Of a stretch of DNA of 64,000 nt, positions 24,477-36,800 are shown piece by piece. A program made the position numbers and the translations under genes. Every line of letters begins with the position of its first letter. Position 1 is the stretch's first letter. Origin of the DNA: Trichoplax adhaerens (taxonomy: Eukaryota; Placozoa; Uniplacotomia; Trichoplacea; Trichoplacidae); contig NW_002060954.1 of the NCBI RefSeq assembly GCF_000150275.1, forward strand, positions 896,074 to 960,073. The letters run 5' to 3'. Below the pieces are notes generated by a model. It had not been told where the DNA came from and made no database searches. It worked only from the letters and a program-made list of their open reading frames with translations.

Positions 24477-26090
24477 ATGTCGAACAATTGCTACCGTTCA
24501 TTGCTCAGGCTGCCAGTTGTGAAATATGTAGGCTTTAGTCGTTGTTGCAGCTGGATCATGTCGACCGGTGTAAATCTCCTTCATACAATTAATGATGCTA
24601 GCTTAGAATCACCATTTAAGTACGATGAAATTGTAATGGCTGAGCATCGAAAAGGTAGAAAACGACTGTTTCGACTAACTGTGGGAGGCCAATTTGCATC
24701 CCCTCTAGGTATCATCCCTTACGCACAAATTGTTGGTACCAATGAAAGGTCTACAAGCTTTACTTCGCATCAAGTACTCTTCTACAGACCTACTCTCGAA
24801 GATTACATATTACATATGAAGAGAGGACCTACCGTTACCTATCCTAAGGATGCAGCAGCTATGGTAACTATGATGGATATTGGCTGTGGTAGCAAGGTTC
24901 TAGAATCTGGATCTGGATCCGGAGGACTAACTTTATTTCTCTCACGTGCAGGTACGGACAGTAATATAACTAATTAATTACTGTATACTCATAGGAGAGC
25001 AGAATTTGCATATTGGAAATAGGTCACTAGAACGAAATAGTTACGGATAAAAAGATATCTTTATAGTCTGCTTGTATAAAATTGGTTTGAAAGGTTAAAG
25101 AATGCAGTACGACTTACAAGTATGCTACAGTTTAAAAATAGCACTGAGGTACAATCAATTGTAGTAAACTTCACTATCGTACAGTATAATATAATATAAT
25201 ATCCGTAATTTAACTTTCATTGTACTGTACTGGACCTAGTTGGTAATGAAGGCCGTATCGATAGTTATGAAGTAAGATCTGGTCATTTAGAGATTGCGAG
25301 AAAAAACGTGCAAGCATGGAAAGGATCTTGGAATGTTAACCATTTGCAGACATGGCCAGATAATATTTATTTCTTTCATCAAGATGTTATTAAGGCTCTT
25401 ACAATGCCTACAGATGTTTTCGACGCGGTAAATATCTCATAAAATGCACAGTGCTTATACACAGTATAGTGAAAGATGGCACAATAATTTGCAAGGCTTC
25501 TATACATGGCAGCTTGTAGTATTTCTTATCGAGCAGTTACAATGCTTTACCATTATATTATTATTAACAACTTCATACCGTATGTTTGATCTTGTCTAAT
25601 TTTACACACTTAATTATTGACGTTATTAGGTTGCATTAGACCTACAAGATTTATCGGATGTTCTTCCGTTTGTGTTGAAAGTATTACGGATTGGCAGACC
25701 AGTTGTCGCTTACTTGCCTAAGTACGTAAACCCGTTGATACTATTACAAAATTAATAGTAAATAGATTTTGCCGAAAAATTGATAATATATTAATTACAA
25801 AACCGTTATTTAGTATCACTCAGGTCATAACAACACTGCAGCGTATTAAGCAGCAATCATTGCCATTTAGTTTGGATAGAGTAGTCGAAGTCTATCATAA
25901 ATTATGGCACATTGCCCCATCTAAGACACTCAACTTCAGCTCTGGAGCGACCCACTCGGAATCGAATGCAAAGAAAAACGATTATGATTACTACTTAGCT
26001 CGACCTTCTCATGCACAGCATCCACACACCGGTATCGAAAATGTCTTTATAAATCCTTTAATATTACTAAATTTTATATCAGAATATTAA
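24477..26090 (+). CDS. TRMT61B: Mitochondrial tRNA (adenine-58-N1)-methyltransferase
   Basis: Exons 24477-24951, 25240-25427, 25630-25721 and a last exon from 25814, giving about 344 residues. Residues 1-30 are basic with hydroxylated residues, a plausible mitochondrial presequence. The class I methyltransferase core follows: FYRPTLEDYILHMKRGP, YPKDAA, and the SAM-binding loop VLESGSGSGGLTLFLS. Then come GRIDSYEVR, FDAVALDL and NITQVITTL. The RGP..YPKD and NITQV blocks match TRMT61B, not TRMT61A, so this is the mitochondrial enzyme and not the partner of the nearby TRMT6. The 3' end is uncertain. Read straight through, it stops at 26090. The family ending HTAFLV suggests instead a donor after HT (about 26031) and a short exon at 26099-26139 restoring HTA. 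It is convergent with NRDE2. Confidence 0.92.
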
Positions 26091-26320
26091 CTTTTAAGCA
26101 GTTGAGGTTATTTATCTTTTAGTCATAAATATAATTTGAAATTAAAATTTTATATTTACATCGTTCTTGATTTTTTTACTTATGTAATCACAAGCCTTCA
26201 TTATAAAGATGATAAGAATAGAATAGGATTGACTCGTGTAAGTTATTACGATGATTCTAGAGTAATTAGAGTAGCAGTAACTTTTTAATTGGGTAATATA
26301 CATTGGTATCAACAGTACTA

Positions 26321-26397
26321 CTACTTCTTCGACAGGTGTGCGAATTCGGATACCCTTCACTATCATAATATCTACGATATTTCGAAATTCCTTCTGG
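26321..26397 (-). repeat. Partial duplicate of the last NRDE2 coding exon
   Basis: About 77 bases here repeat, with roughly 85-90 percent identity by eye, the segment 26422-26498 inside the terminal NRDE2 exon (offset 101 bases). On the minus strand the copy still encodes FRNIVDIM and IRIRTPVEEV in an open frame, but that frame differs from the one ending at the NRDE2 stop. It could be a relic of tandem duplication or an alternative 3' exon, since AG acceptors lie just before it. Confidence 0.85.
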
Positions 26398-26398
26398 A

Positions 26399-29300
26399 CT
26401 ACTGCTTCTCCATTAGTAATTCTACTTCTTCGACAGGTGTGCGAATTCTAATATCCTTCTCTACCATAATATCTACGATATTTTGAAATTCTTCCGGGAA
26501 ATAACATACTCCATCCATATAAATATCCTAAATTCAGATTTTACATTATTATTAGTATCAATCACGTAAGGGCATGTTATGATTATTGCAGTAGCACATA
26601 TCAATGGCATTCTTAACTCCTATCAGTTTTTAAAACTGTATGTTGTACCTTAGCCCATGGACAACTTTGAAGTCCTCGATAAAAGACTGCTTTGGCATTT
26701 GCAGCGTTTCCTTGACTCATCTAAATATACCGAATTTGCGTAAATAACAAGAAGCTATTTTATTAAATCTTTTAAATTGAAATTTTCACGTTTCTGATGA
26801 AATATCGAATGTACGAATATGGCTTACGAGAAATTTACGGTTTTAACATTACTTACTTCATAACGCATGTAATCTCTCCAAATTGCTATGCAATGTTTAG
26901 TCCAAGGACTAACAATTGCACGTTCGTAGATGGATCGCACTCTATGACTAATGCCAGTATCAATGGAGGATAGCCCATCTGACGTTATAGTCGTATTATT
27001 AGTTGGATTTAATTGGTTATTAAAGGTATGCAACCTAAATTCTTCTTGCTGCATTGCGATAAGCCATGGTAACGATGATGAACTTCGGCTGATTACATTA
27101 TCAAAATAACGCCTCATACGTCCCATAACAAACATTTGCGTTTCATTGTTAGCAAAAGTAGATAGAAGATCCAAATTGTATGGGTATCTATTCAGAGCTT
27201 CAATGTTAAATTGGCGCTTCGTATTATAAGAACAATATGTGGTATCAGTATGAATTTTGTAGAGAAGTAATTGATTAACGGTTAATTTTTCTAATAGAAA
27301 ATTCAGTGCTGACATATTTTGTGATAGTTTTAATTGCAAAAATGAATCTTTAATTGATGATATTGTCGATTCGAATACATTAGAAGCAGATTCCAGGTTG
27401 TTTATGAGATATTCAAATATTGCATGGCAAAATGTGAGATTAATAATATGTTTACATTTTTCTTCTACACTTGAATTAATATTTTCTGAATTTATAGATG
27501 AAAATAAATTATCCCTAATGTTATTCATATACTTTTTACAACGAAGAATTTCAGTTGATGACAACGTAGTGGATGAAATTGATTTTGAAAAATCCTTTGC
27601 TTTATCAGCTAGAATGGATATTACATTGAGTACCGTATTTTGGACGTTTTCAGTGATAACAGAGTTTAAGGATTCATCATATAGATTTAATTCCAGTTCT
27701 ATATAGGCCTTAATAACAGCAGTTAGAAATACCATTGAATTTGTCTTTTTTGACATGTCCAAGACCTGTTCCAGAATTCTTTTCGCCAAGTCAAGGTTGC
27801 CTAAGATCATCTCTAATCTAGCATATGCTAGCCAAATCTCGATATTGCTTCTGTTTAATGATTGTCTAAGAAAATTTTTGCAAAATTTTTCGAAGTTCTT
27901 ATTTTTAACCATTTGCGACTTCTGATGTGTTGGGTTGCTTCTTATTAACCCGTTACAGGTGATTACTTTGCATTTATAAGCAACATAATTTATCCATATC
28001 AGTGCTAGCCTTGTGTAATTATGTGCACTAAATAATGATAGCGATTGTGCAAATATATTTGAGATAAATGCTTCCATATCGGTCCATCGTAAAGATTCTG
28101 CATTGATGAAGGTCCATCCGTGATAACCTTGCATTTTAAAGCCTGGGCATAGCCGCACTTGATTTACATGAGTATATGTTAGCTGATCGAATCGTAGGTC
28201 TTCTTCAAGTGATGATGCCTCGAGTAACATTACCGGCACTCCTAAAAATTGGAGGAATTTAATAATGATTTCTAATTTTAGCGTTTCTGATGCGATGATA
28301 AAAAGGCAAGAATTTATGTCATCGAATAAAACTAATCGATCGACGTCTTCACAATCATCTTCGGTTTCTCCTTTCAGTCGGTTCGGCTTCCACGGTAACC
28401 ATCCTTTACCTCTACGATATTTTTCAAGGTTGTTCCAAGCTTTCCATAATGGTTTGTCCTTTACAACGCTTTCATCATCTTCAGTATCTGAATTAGATAT
28501 TTCTCCATTTGATTTATCGATAGTGAAATTTGATCCCTAATTTATAACGATCAAAGGAATTAAAGAAAGTAAATTTATCGTAAATAATTAGGTGCATCGT
28601 ATGCTACGTTTCACATGACATGTTACAGAGTATTAATTTATTGCTCAATCTATCATATAAATGAAGTCAATAATTAAAATACGAGGGATATTAGGTGTAA
28701 TAACCGTATTACTGACCTTTTCTTCAACACTTTTCATCCATTCATGCCATCCGCTAGCGTTTACTTCTCCAAATCGCGCAATATTACTATCCCAGAAAGT
28801 TTCAAAAAAAGCCACTCGTCCTGTTAGGGTCGATGTGTCACAGATTTGATTGGGGCAAAAACAGTTAAATTCTATTAAGGCTTGAAAGCATGCTATTGCT
28901 TTTTCAGTGTGACCGACTTGAGCTAGAAAAGAGCATTTTTGAAGGAAAATTTTTATCATTCCTTCCTCAGCATTAGATTCGCAGCCATGCGATACTAAGT
29001 TACCCTCCTTTATATTCGACAAGTTATCTAAGCATTGATCATATAAGGAAATCAAACGAGTGGCAGAAAATGAAGAAAATCTAGCTTGGGAATAAAGTAG
29101 ATAATATCTCCATATTATAGATCGGTTAGGGTAAGTAAAAGTTAGTTTTTTCCATCTTTTTTCCAGCTGGTCATTATCCCAAACTTCGGCACATAATTGC
29201 ATATGACCCAATATTAATTCCATAGATGTAGGATTTGCTTCGAGTGCTCGCTCATAAATAGCAATTTTTCGTTCTGTTAAAGCCTTTCTCTTAATATTAG

Positions 29301-30689
29301 CAGTGAATTTATCTGCATAAGTATCCTGAAATTGAATAAATTGTAACCATAATCCAATATTATCGGGATGCTCGCGTAAATCCTTGTTGTAATCATTAGC
29401 TAAATTCGATAGATATTCATCCAGGTTGGTAGCTTTAAAAATATGTTGGTCGGCTTCTTTCGCGCCTGTAGTATTAGTTAGAATCGCAATTGTTTGTCTT
29501 TAATAAATTTTAACATAATTGCACTTTTATCAATCATCAATTTACGTATAAACTATAAAGCATAAATAAGTATTTGCATTTAGGCTGTTTTATAAGGAGA
29601 GACTTATAAACGGTTCGTTATAAAATATAAAATTTTTCATTGTTTGTAATAACTCTACATCGTTACATGAGGCAAACTTATAACCTAGATATAATAATAC
29701 GAACCTAGGATTTTACGATCCAACGGTATGAAGAGGCTACTGGCTGCAGAATTCTTACACTGATCTTCCTTATTACTTTCCTTAAGGTTTTTGTATAGAA
29801 TTTCGTTATCGTTGCTACACACCTTACTGACTAATTTGTAATAACGTCGCTGCTGAAGAGGATTAATTACATCTTTTTTCTTTAACCGTTTCTGTCTCCA
29901 TTTTACTATTCTGTTACGACGAAGCCCTTGGACTTCTACTTTCATAAATTGCCGGTACTCAGGTATGTCTAGTCGATACAGCTTTTGATACCTTACATTA
30001 TCTAGGTCAGCATGGCGATCAACTCGAAATGCATCTTGCGGCTTTAGATTCGTTTCTTCTATCCATATGGTATTTGGCTTCTCCTTTATTGTACTTTTAA
30101 GAGTATCCTTTGAATGCACTTTCTTACGCTTCTTTTTATCGATTTCCTCCAATCCAAAAGTTACGTTGTGTTGTTGTTTTGGTGCCTGAACTATCCCTAT
30201 AATTTTGTGAATGGGTTGACAGCATTGAGATTTGCATATTAGTAATTTAGAATGTAAACAAGTTAGCAGAACAGATACGTGTTTACACTTAAAATGTGCT
30301 ATAATTTACTAACAGATCTAAGTTACCGATTATATACTGCAGTGATAGATCGTTCTAAATATAGGCACGATAAAGTGTATATATTATTTTACTAAGACGT
30401 CACTTTGAAATTCCAATTAAAGTGATGGGCAGTAAATTTAACAAAATTAGTTCCTACAAAGGCTAAATTAGTAAGGATTCGATTTATAAAGTGTAAAGAT
30501 ATGAATACGTATCACAGGAGTATAATTTTAATTTGATAATTATCACTGACTATTAAAATGGGTATCTTCATAGTCGTCGTAGGAATAAGGATCATAATCT
30601 TCCCAAGTGTAGTAATTTGCTTCAGTAACCTGCTGAGGATCGAAGCTTTCATTTCGTAACCAATCTATTTCATTTTCTGTTATTTGCAT
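26399..30689 (-). CDS. NRDE2: NRDE2, nuclear RNA-interference-defective homolog
   Basis: Six exons, 30551-30689, 29705-30196, 28717-29465, 26857-28536, 26649-26720 and 26399-26527, give 1086 residues (human 1164) with consistent phases. The N-terminus ENEIDWLRNESF corresponds to the human ELDWLSNPSF segment. Further on are DAFRVDRHADLDNVRYQKLY, LREHPDNIGLWLQFIQFQD, DCEDVDRLVLFDDI and KFLQFLGVP, then helical HAT/TPR-like repeats, and near the C-terminus GLQSCPWAK. NRDE2 binds the exosome helicase MTR4 and restrains nuclear RNA decay; in worms it acts in nuclear small-RNA silencing. The 1680-base central exon is the longest in the window. It lacks most of the Lys/Ser-rich N-terminal extension of the human protein. 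A partial copy of its last exon lies just downstream. Confidence 0.96.
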
Positions 30690-33600
30690 TGCATTTATTC
30701 GAAAAAAGAAATAGATTTAGCATCGTACGTCATTAAATATATAGTTATTATTACATATTATATAAAGAAATGATTCATTTAATGCGCATACTATGGCATA
30801 ATACTCAACGAGTACTGTATATTCAAGATCAATCAGGATAAAATCGTTAGAAATGATCAAAAGTATCTGATGGACGATCCCCTATTTTTACGTATTGTAT
30901 TTTAAACCGACTTTATAGCATTAATAAGTCCCTAAATAGGGTAATCGAACTGCGTGAATATAGTTTACTGTGCAAAACTTCAGTTATAATGCAGACAGAT
31001 AACAGCAGATAAATAGACGCTTTCACGTAGTATAATCGACTATAAATCAATAGTATTGATGAAACTTTATCTTCGAGTACGGTAATATTTTATTTTAGCT
31101 ACTACATATGCTATATATGCAATATTATATGATAGCGTAAGGTATCAAAAGCGAGATACTGTATTGAAAATTTCCAATATAATATAATTTTTTATGCTTC
31201 GACACTGATTGCTAGAGCCATTGTTGAATGGCATACAAGTAGCTGGTTGACTGTTAACTTCATGTAATAAACAAGCAAACGAAGTTCTGAACTAAGGGCT
31301 TGCTTTCACAGTTATGCATTATGACTGATACAGTAAATGACAGCACTAAAAATGGGTCCAAATCTAGCAGTTAAGTGCATATAAATCACACAGAATATAT
31401 AACGGAAATCAATCATTTTCTACTATAACCGATTTTGTTAACACCAGAAATCATGTCAGCAATCTTGCAAGCAAGGAGTTACAGGGAGCACATTACCGTA
31501 TTCCGTAATAAATACATTTAATACATATACGTGTTAATAGACCTCGATGGGATAACTCCTCGGCCTCTTGTTGGTAATCATGACTTTGCGTTAGAATAGG
31601 AAAGAGAGGCGTTGTATTTTGTCGATTGGAAGTAGGAGAAGTTTGCATCTCTTACCAGGAAAATCTTGACGAATGTTGAAGGAATGAAAGTATGAAACAG
31701 TGCTCGGTAAGGATTTGTACGAGTATACGGACGGATAAGACTTGCCTACAGTATCTAGTACTGTACCATGACTCCTAGCCATGCTCCAGCTCGAATATTA
31801 CATACTGTTACTGCACTGTATAGTGTACAGTACTGCATGATACACTGTACTCTCAGTACACTACTACTACGCTACAGTATACAGTACAATCTACCATAGA
31901 CTGGATTCAAAAACCAAAACAAGTAAAACTCCAACAGCTTCACGATTTCGTCTACATCAGTGGCAGTCTCCCGATACAAATTCCGAAGGAATTTTATTTA
32001 CTAAAAGTTAACTATCGCCGTTTCAAATACCGATCTAAAGCCACTTTTAAAATGACAAAAAATAGCGTTGGATCAGTAATTTAAAACGGGAATAGGCCAC
32101 TTTTAGCAAATTGAATTCCTTCAGAATTCATATCAAGAGACTGCTACTAATACAGCATACGCGTACACGAATCTGTGAAGCTGTTGGGAAATGTTGAATT
32201 TTGAAGTTTATTTTTGAATATAGTCTACAGTAGTCTATTTTTGGATTGTACTATTACTATATCATCATACACGTACAGTACGATATGTTACATAAGCGAA
32301 TTTCTCTGCTGTGAATCTACTGTACTAGGTCTGTCTACTAATGTAGACAAATCAACGGGTCCAGAACTCGCTTTAAATAATAGCTTCCAGTAAAGGCCCT
32401 AAACTACAGTTACTAAGCACTGGTAATATTTACTAAAGGGATTTGCACTATCGCCTTTCGATTCCTGTATACTGTATAGTCAGTCAGTCACTTGAGGTAT
32501 GCACTTAAAAAGACTGGAATAGACGAATCCAAAACAATTTCGGCTATATGATAGTCTTTAAATGCAAGACCTCCATTATTCACACCCTTCATTGAAGTCT
32601 GATTGCCTTATATAACTAGAGTAGTTATAAATTCTGACTGAACGGTAAAAATTAGTCACAGATGAAATAGCAAATACTACATCTTTTCGAATTTAAAGTT
32701 ATAGACTGCAATCCCTTTGTTGTTTTAGTTCCAGCAGAAGAATGGAAATCTGGGATACTACAGTAGATATACAGATGATGCACCGTATTTACTCCTTATC
32801 ATATACTATCGAGGCTGCAAGATTCCACTATGAATATAAAATCTGCACATTAAATGCACATAGTATATCGATCTTTACATAGCAAGGCAATAAAGTGTTC
32901 TACTCGAATGCACATAGGTAGTGACCCTTACTTTATACCATCACTTGCAAATGATACATTAGTTTAAGCTTATAGATCAAAGAGCTTTATCATAAGCAAA
33001 AATACGTCAATAAATAAATATGTTATCTATTAAGCAATTCTAGTGCAATAAAACCAGATCCAAACGCAATGGTAGTATTGTAACCCGAATAAATTAAATT
33101 AATCAATTAGCAATTTTTTGATAACATTAAAAATTTGCAATATTTGTTCTGTATCATTAAATATCATTGCATTTCATTTCCTGCATAATTATCTAGATTC
33201 ATGTAGGAATTACTACATAAAATACGCAGACAGAATTTTACATAATTAGTAATAATAGTCATAATCCAGTACTGATACGGTAAATTGAAATCATTAACAT
33301 CATCGGCATTTATGTGATTTTTTCTAACTTTAGTAACTGTAACAAATGCTGTTAATATCATACTGCCTTTAAACTATAGCAGTACAGCAAGATCTTTAAT
33401 CAGTGCCTTTTTATTCCCAAAATAAACTATAAATAGATGATTATTTTAATATTATCATGGTGTGCAAAAAATGATTGACGCAATAACTTAAAATATACTT
33501 CATTTTAGAATAAATTTAATTTTTATAACCGATGACCCAATTCCTGTATACTTAAAAGAAATAGCTACTATTTGCATAAAATATATTATAATTTTTGGAA

Positions 33601-33815
33601 TTGATATGTTGAAGGTTTGTAGTGCTATAAATGACACTAATCACTCAATCGCAGTTAACATTTCTTACACATTCTTGCGATAGTCGGTGGTAACAGATAA
33701 ATATTTTAAGAAGGATTACAAAACCCAAGATCTATAACAAGTCCTTTGCCTTTATAACTAATCTATAACATAGAACGGAAACAATTTTTACAGGACTTAA
33801 GGTTAACAGATAAGT
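30690..33815. other. Intergenic interval NRDE2 5' flank / PPP1R37 3' flank
   Basis: This 3.1 kb AT-rich spacer holds no gene I can support. A palindromic ACTGT/ACAGT cluster lies at about 31795-31885, roughly 1.1 kb upstream of the NRDE2 start. Small open frames (31591-31782, 33164-33361) have no conserved features. Confidence 0.5.
31795..31885. repeat. ACTGT/ACAGT palindromic cluster upstream of NRDE2
   Basis: Contains repeated elements such as GTACAGTACTGCATG and ACAGTATACAGTAC within about 90 bases. It is the only dense cluster in this 3.1 kb interval. Confidence 0.7.
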
Positions 33816-36800
33816 TTATAAAGGTATGTTACCTCCTATAGCTTTATCTTCTTCAGTAGTAGTAGTAGATGCATAATTAATATCTGCAATTACTTTATCC
33901 ATTTCTTTTTCAAAGTCATCAGGAGATCGTGATAGCTCTAAAAATTAGATATTCATGTAATTATACTTTTCATAAAAATTTTTACATAACATGAACCAAA
34001 AAAGCGTTAAAGGAATCTCTTACGATCTTCATCTCCTTCTATATCATCCTCATCATCAGAATTATCATGTAACATTCGTAGGCGATTCTTTCGACTATAA
34101 TCACCCTCAGCATTTAATTCACTGTAATCATCGGACTTTTCATCAGAATCTGTTACTGTTAATACGTTAAGTATACATTTAAGAAGTTCAAAGAAATCCA
34201 CATATCACCCAAGAAGATTATATTACCAAGGAAATAACTAAAACGAAAATATTTTCACTTATTAACATCAGTAAAACTTACCTTCATTATTATTGCTGTT
34301 GTCATTCATTTTTTCAGAAGCTAGTTGATGGGTAATAGCTTCAAATTCAAACTCTCCTTTGAATTGAGGGTTTTCGGGCGAAATAAATCTGGGAGAATCT
34401 AGACTTGAATGGGTGGGCAATTTTTCAAAATGGGGCGTCGGATCTTCTTTATCGCTATCAATACTACTTGTCTGCTTTTCGAGTATTTCGTACTCTCTTC
34501 TTCTTGCCTTCATTTTATTTCTTTGACAGTATGAATAAATGTCTGCTAATAGTCTTTGCTGCATTACTTCGTGCCCCTATCAGTATATTGCTATGGTTAG
34601 TGTCTACTGTAACATTTTTATATTATACAATGTCTATAAGCGATTCACTAGTTAACAACCGGCTCTTTCTTCGGATCTTTATCAATATCAAGTCTCGTTA
34701 GTGATTCGTTGATTTTTAGACTAAGAGATAAGGCTAATAATCCTCCAGCTCTTATATCATTTTCTCTAAGGTCCAGTCTGATTAGTCTTTTATTATCAGC
34801 GATAACTTCAGCAATAGGTACAACACCTATTTAGAATAAGTTACCCATAAATTTTTATAGAATACTGGATCTCAAAAATTTGTAAATAGCTATATTATAA
34901 GAGTAGCGTTACAAATACCTTGACAAGTAATTTTTGCTGACATTAATCCCAATCGTAATAAGGATCGGTTTTTAAGCAAGCCTGTCCTGATTATATGTAT
35001 ACCCTCGTTTGTAATTCGATTGCAACCAAGGTTTAATGTTTCTAGATGTTTCATTTCAGGCTATTCAACAAAAAATAATTCTTACATAATTTCAATGATC
35101 AATTATTAAATATGAAGGAATTTAATAAATAAGATTGTACCAGTGATCTAGCGAGATGTTTCATTCCTAAATGAGTTATTTGATTATTCCACAATACTAT
35201 AGTTGCAAGACCTCCAGTACGTGGTTGCTCAGCTAACCCCTGGCATAGATGAGCTAGACCGACATCCTTCAAAATTTTAATGATAACTTTAAATCATAAT
35301 TTACACTTACTCGTAGTCGTAACAGCTTAAGCATTACTCTATTTTACGAGATTTTATTAACTTTGCCTTTACCTGAATAATATTATTTCGTAGATCAAGT
35401 AATGAAAGGGTAGAATTATATCTTAACATGTTCGCCAGAGGCACAGCGTCTGCTGATACTAGTTTGTTATCTCCGATAAATAGGTCTCTTAATGCTTCAT
35501 TTAGTTTTAAGGCCGACGCTTGTTAGAGATAATTAAAATAAAAGAGTCTGATTTATGTCCTATTAATATGAAAATAAAACATCTAGATAAGTGTTTGACA
35601 TACCTAAAAGGAACAGCGGCCGGCCGCTAACATGGGTATTTTCCATATGTAGGGTAGATAGACAAGATTTTGCCCTTATCGTTCTAGCAAGTAGTGGTAT
35701 ACTTTGCTCGGTCCACGTTGTATTGCGCATATCAAAGTACTCTATACTAGTCTACCATTTAAATGATCGAGAAGTATGTTTAGTGTTAATAGTTCAGTAG
35801 CAATGTATTAGTATTACGGGAAAGACTAGTAATATAGCAACCAAACTTTTTCTTACATATGAATGTAATGTTTAATTTTGTATTAAACATACCTTTTTGA
35901 TCATTCTAGAAGCAGCATGCCATCCTCGTAATCTGATTTTCGGGTTATAACCACAGCTCAATCTCATTGTGCTGTGATAGTACTCAAACATTTCAAATAA
36001 AGCTATTGCACCCTATGAGAGCAATCACAGATTGAAAAAAAATTGTAGAAAAAGTGCGATAAATATTAAGGAATAAATGTCTATCATACTTTAGAAAAAT
36101 ATTAAATATTATAATAGTACAGAATAAATTTATACCCAATACCGACATTAGAGATCAAAACTAATAAATGTCACTAAAAAAAGTATCCAAGTGAACTAGT
36201 TGATTATGTGAAAGAAATTTTACGATTAGAATATGTTGAAGCCAATTGATATTCAAACTTGAATGTAAAAAGCGTTGCTCACGGTATCAAGTAAATGAAC
36301 TGTAAATTAAGAAATGTTGCTCTATAGTGTATCGTTATCGTATGAAGTCATGACTCTTTCCACTATTATTAAGTGTTGGAAAAGCGTTTAAGTAGACAAA
36401 ACATGGACATGTTCTATTCTAAAGAAAAGTTAAAATACAAAATACACACATGGTAAGTGCATAAAAGATTATTGCACTGTCTAGATGCGTAGCATGAGCA
36501 CTGTATCATAATTTAGTAACACATGCTATAAAGATGGATAGGTACCGAGACTGTGAATGTGAAGAGAAAGCGATTATACATTATCTGGCGATGATATGTC
36601 TCACCTCGTCGTCTAAACTGGTATTCTCAATATCGATAGTGATCCATCTCGCTCTTTTGAAAATTTCTTCTAGTGTTTCGCACGTTTTGTTGTCTGCTAA
36701 TCTAGCATCTATAAAAAAATGGCATTAAAATTAGTTTAGTACTGTACGACTGCAGCAGTATGGGATAATTGTAATGATACGACAAAAATGATAAATATAT

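Noticed and set aside
27398-27706. 102-codon plus-strand frame
   Set aside because: Antisense shadow of the large NRDE2 exon.
34405-34701. 98-codon plus-strand frame with hydrophobic segments
   Set aside because: Antisense to PPP1R37 exons 10 and 11; the minus strand carries the conserved protein.
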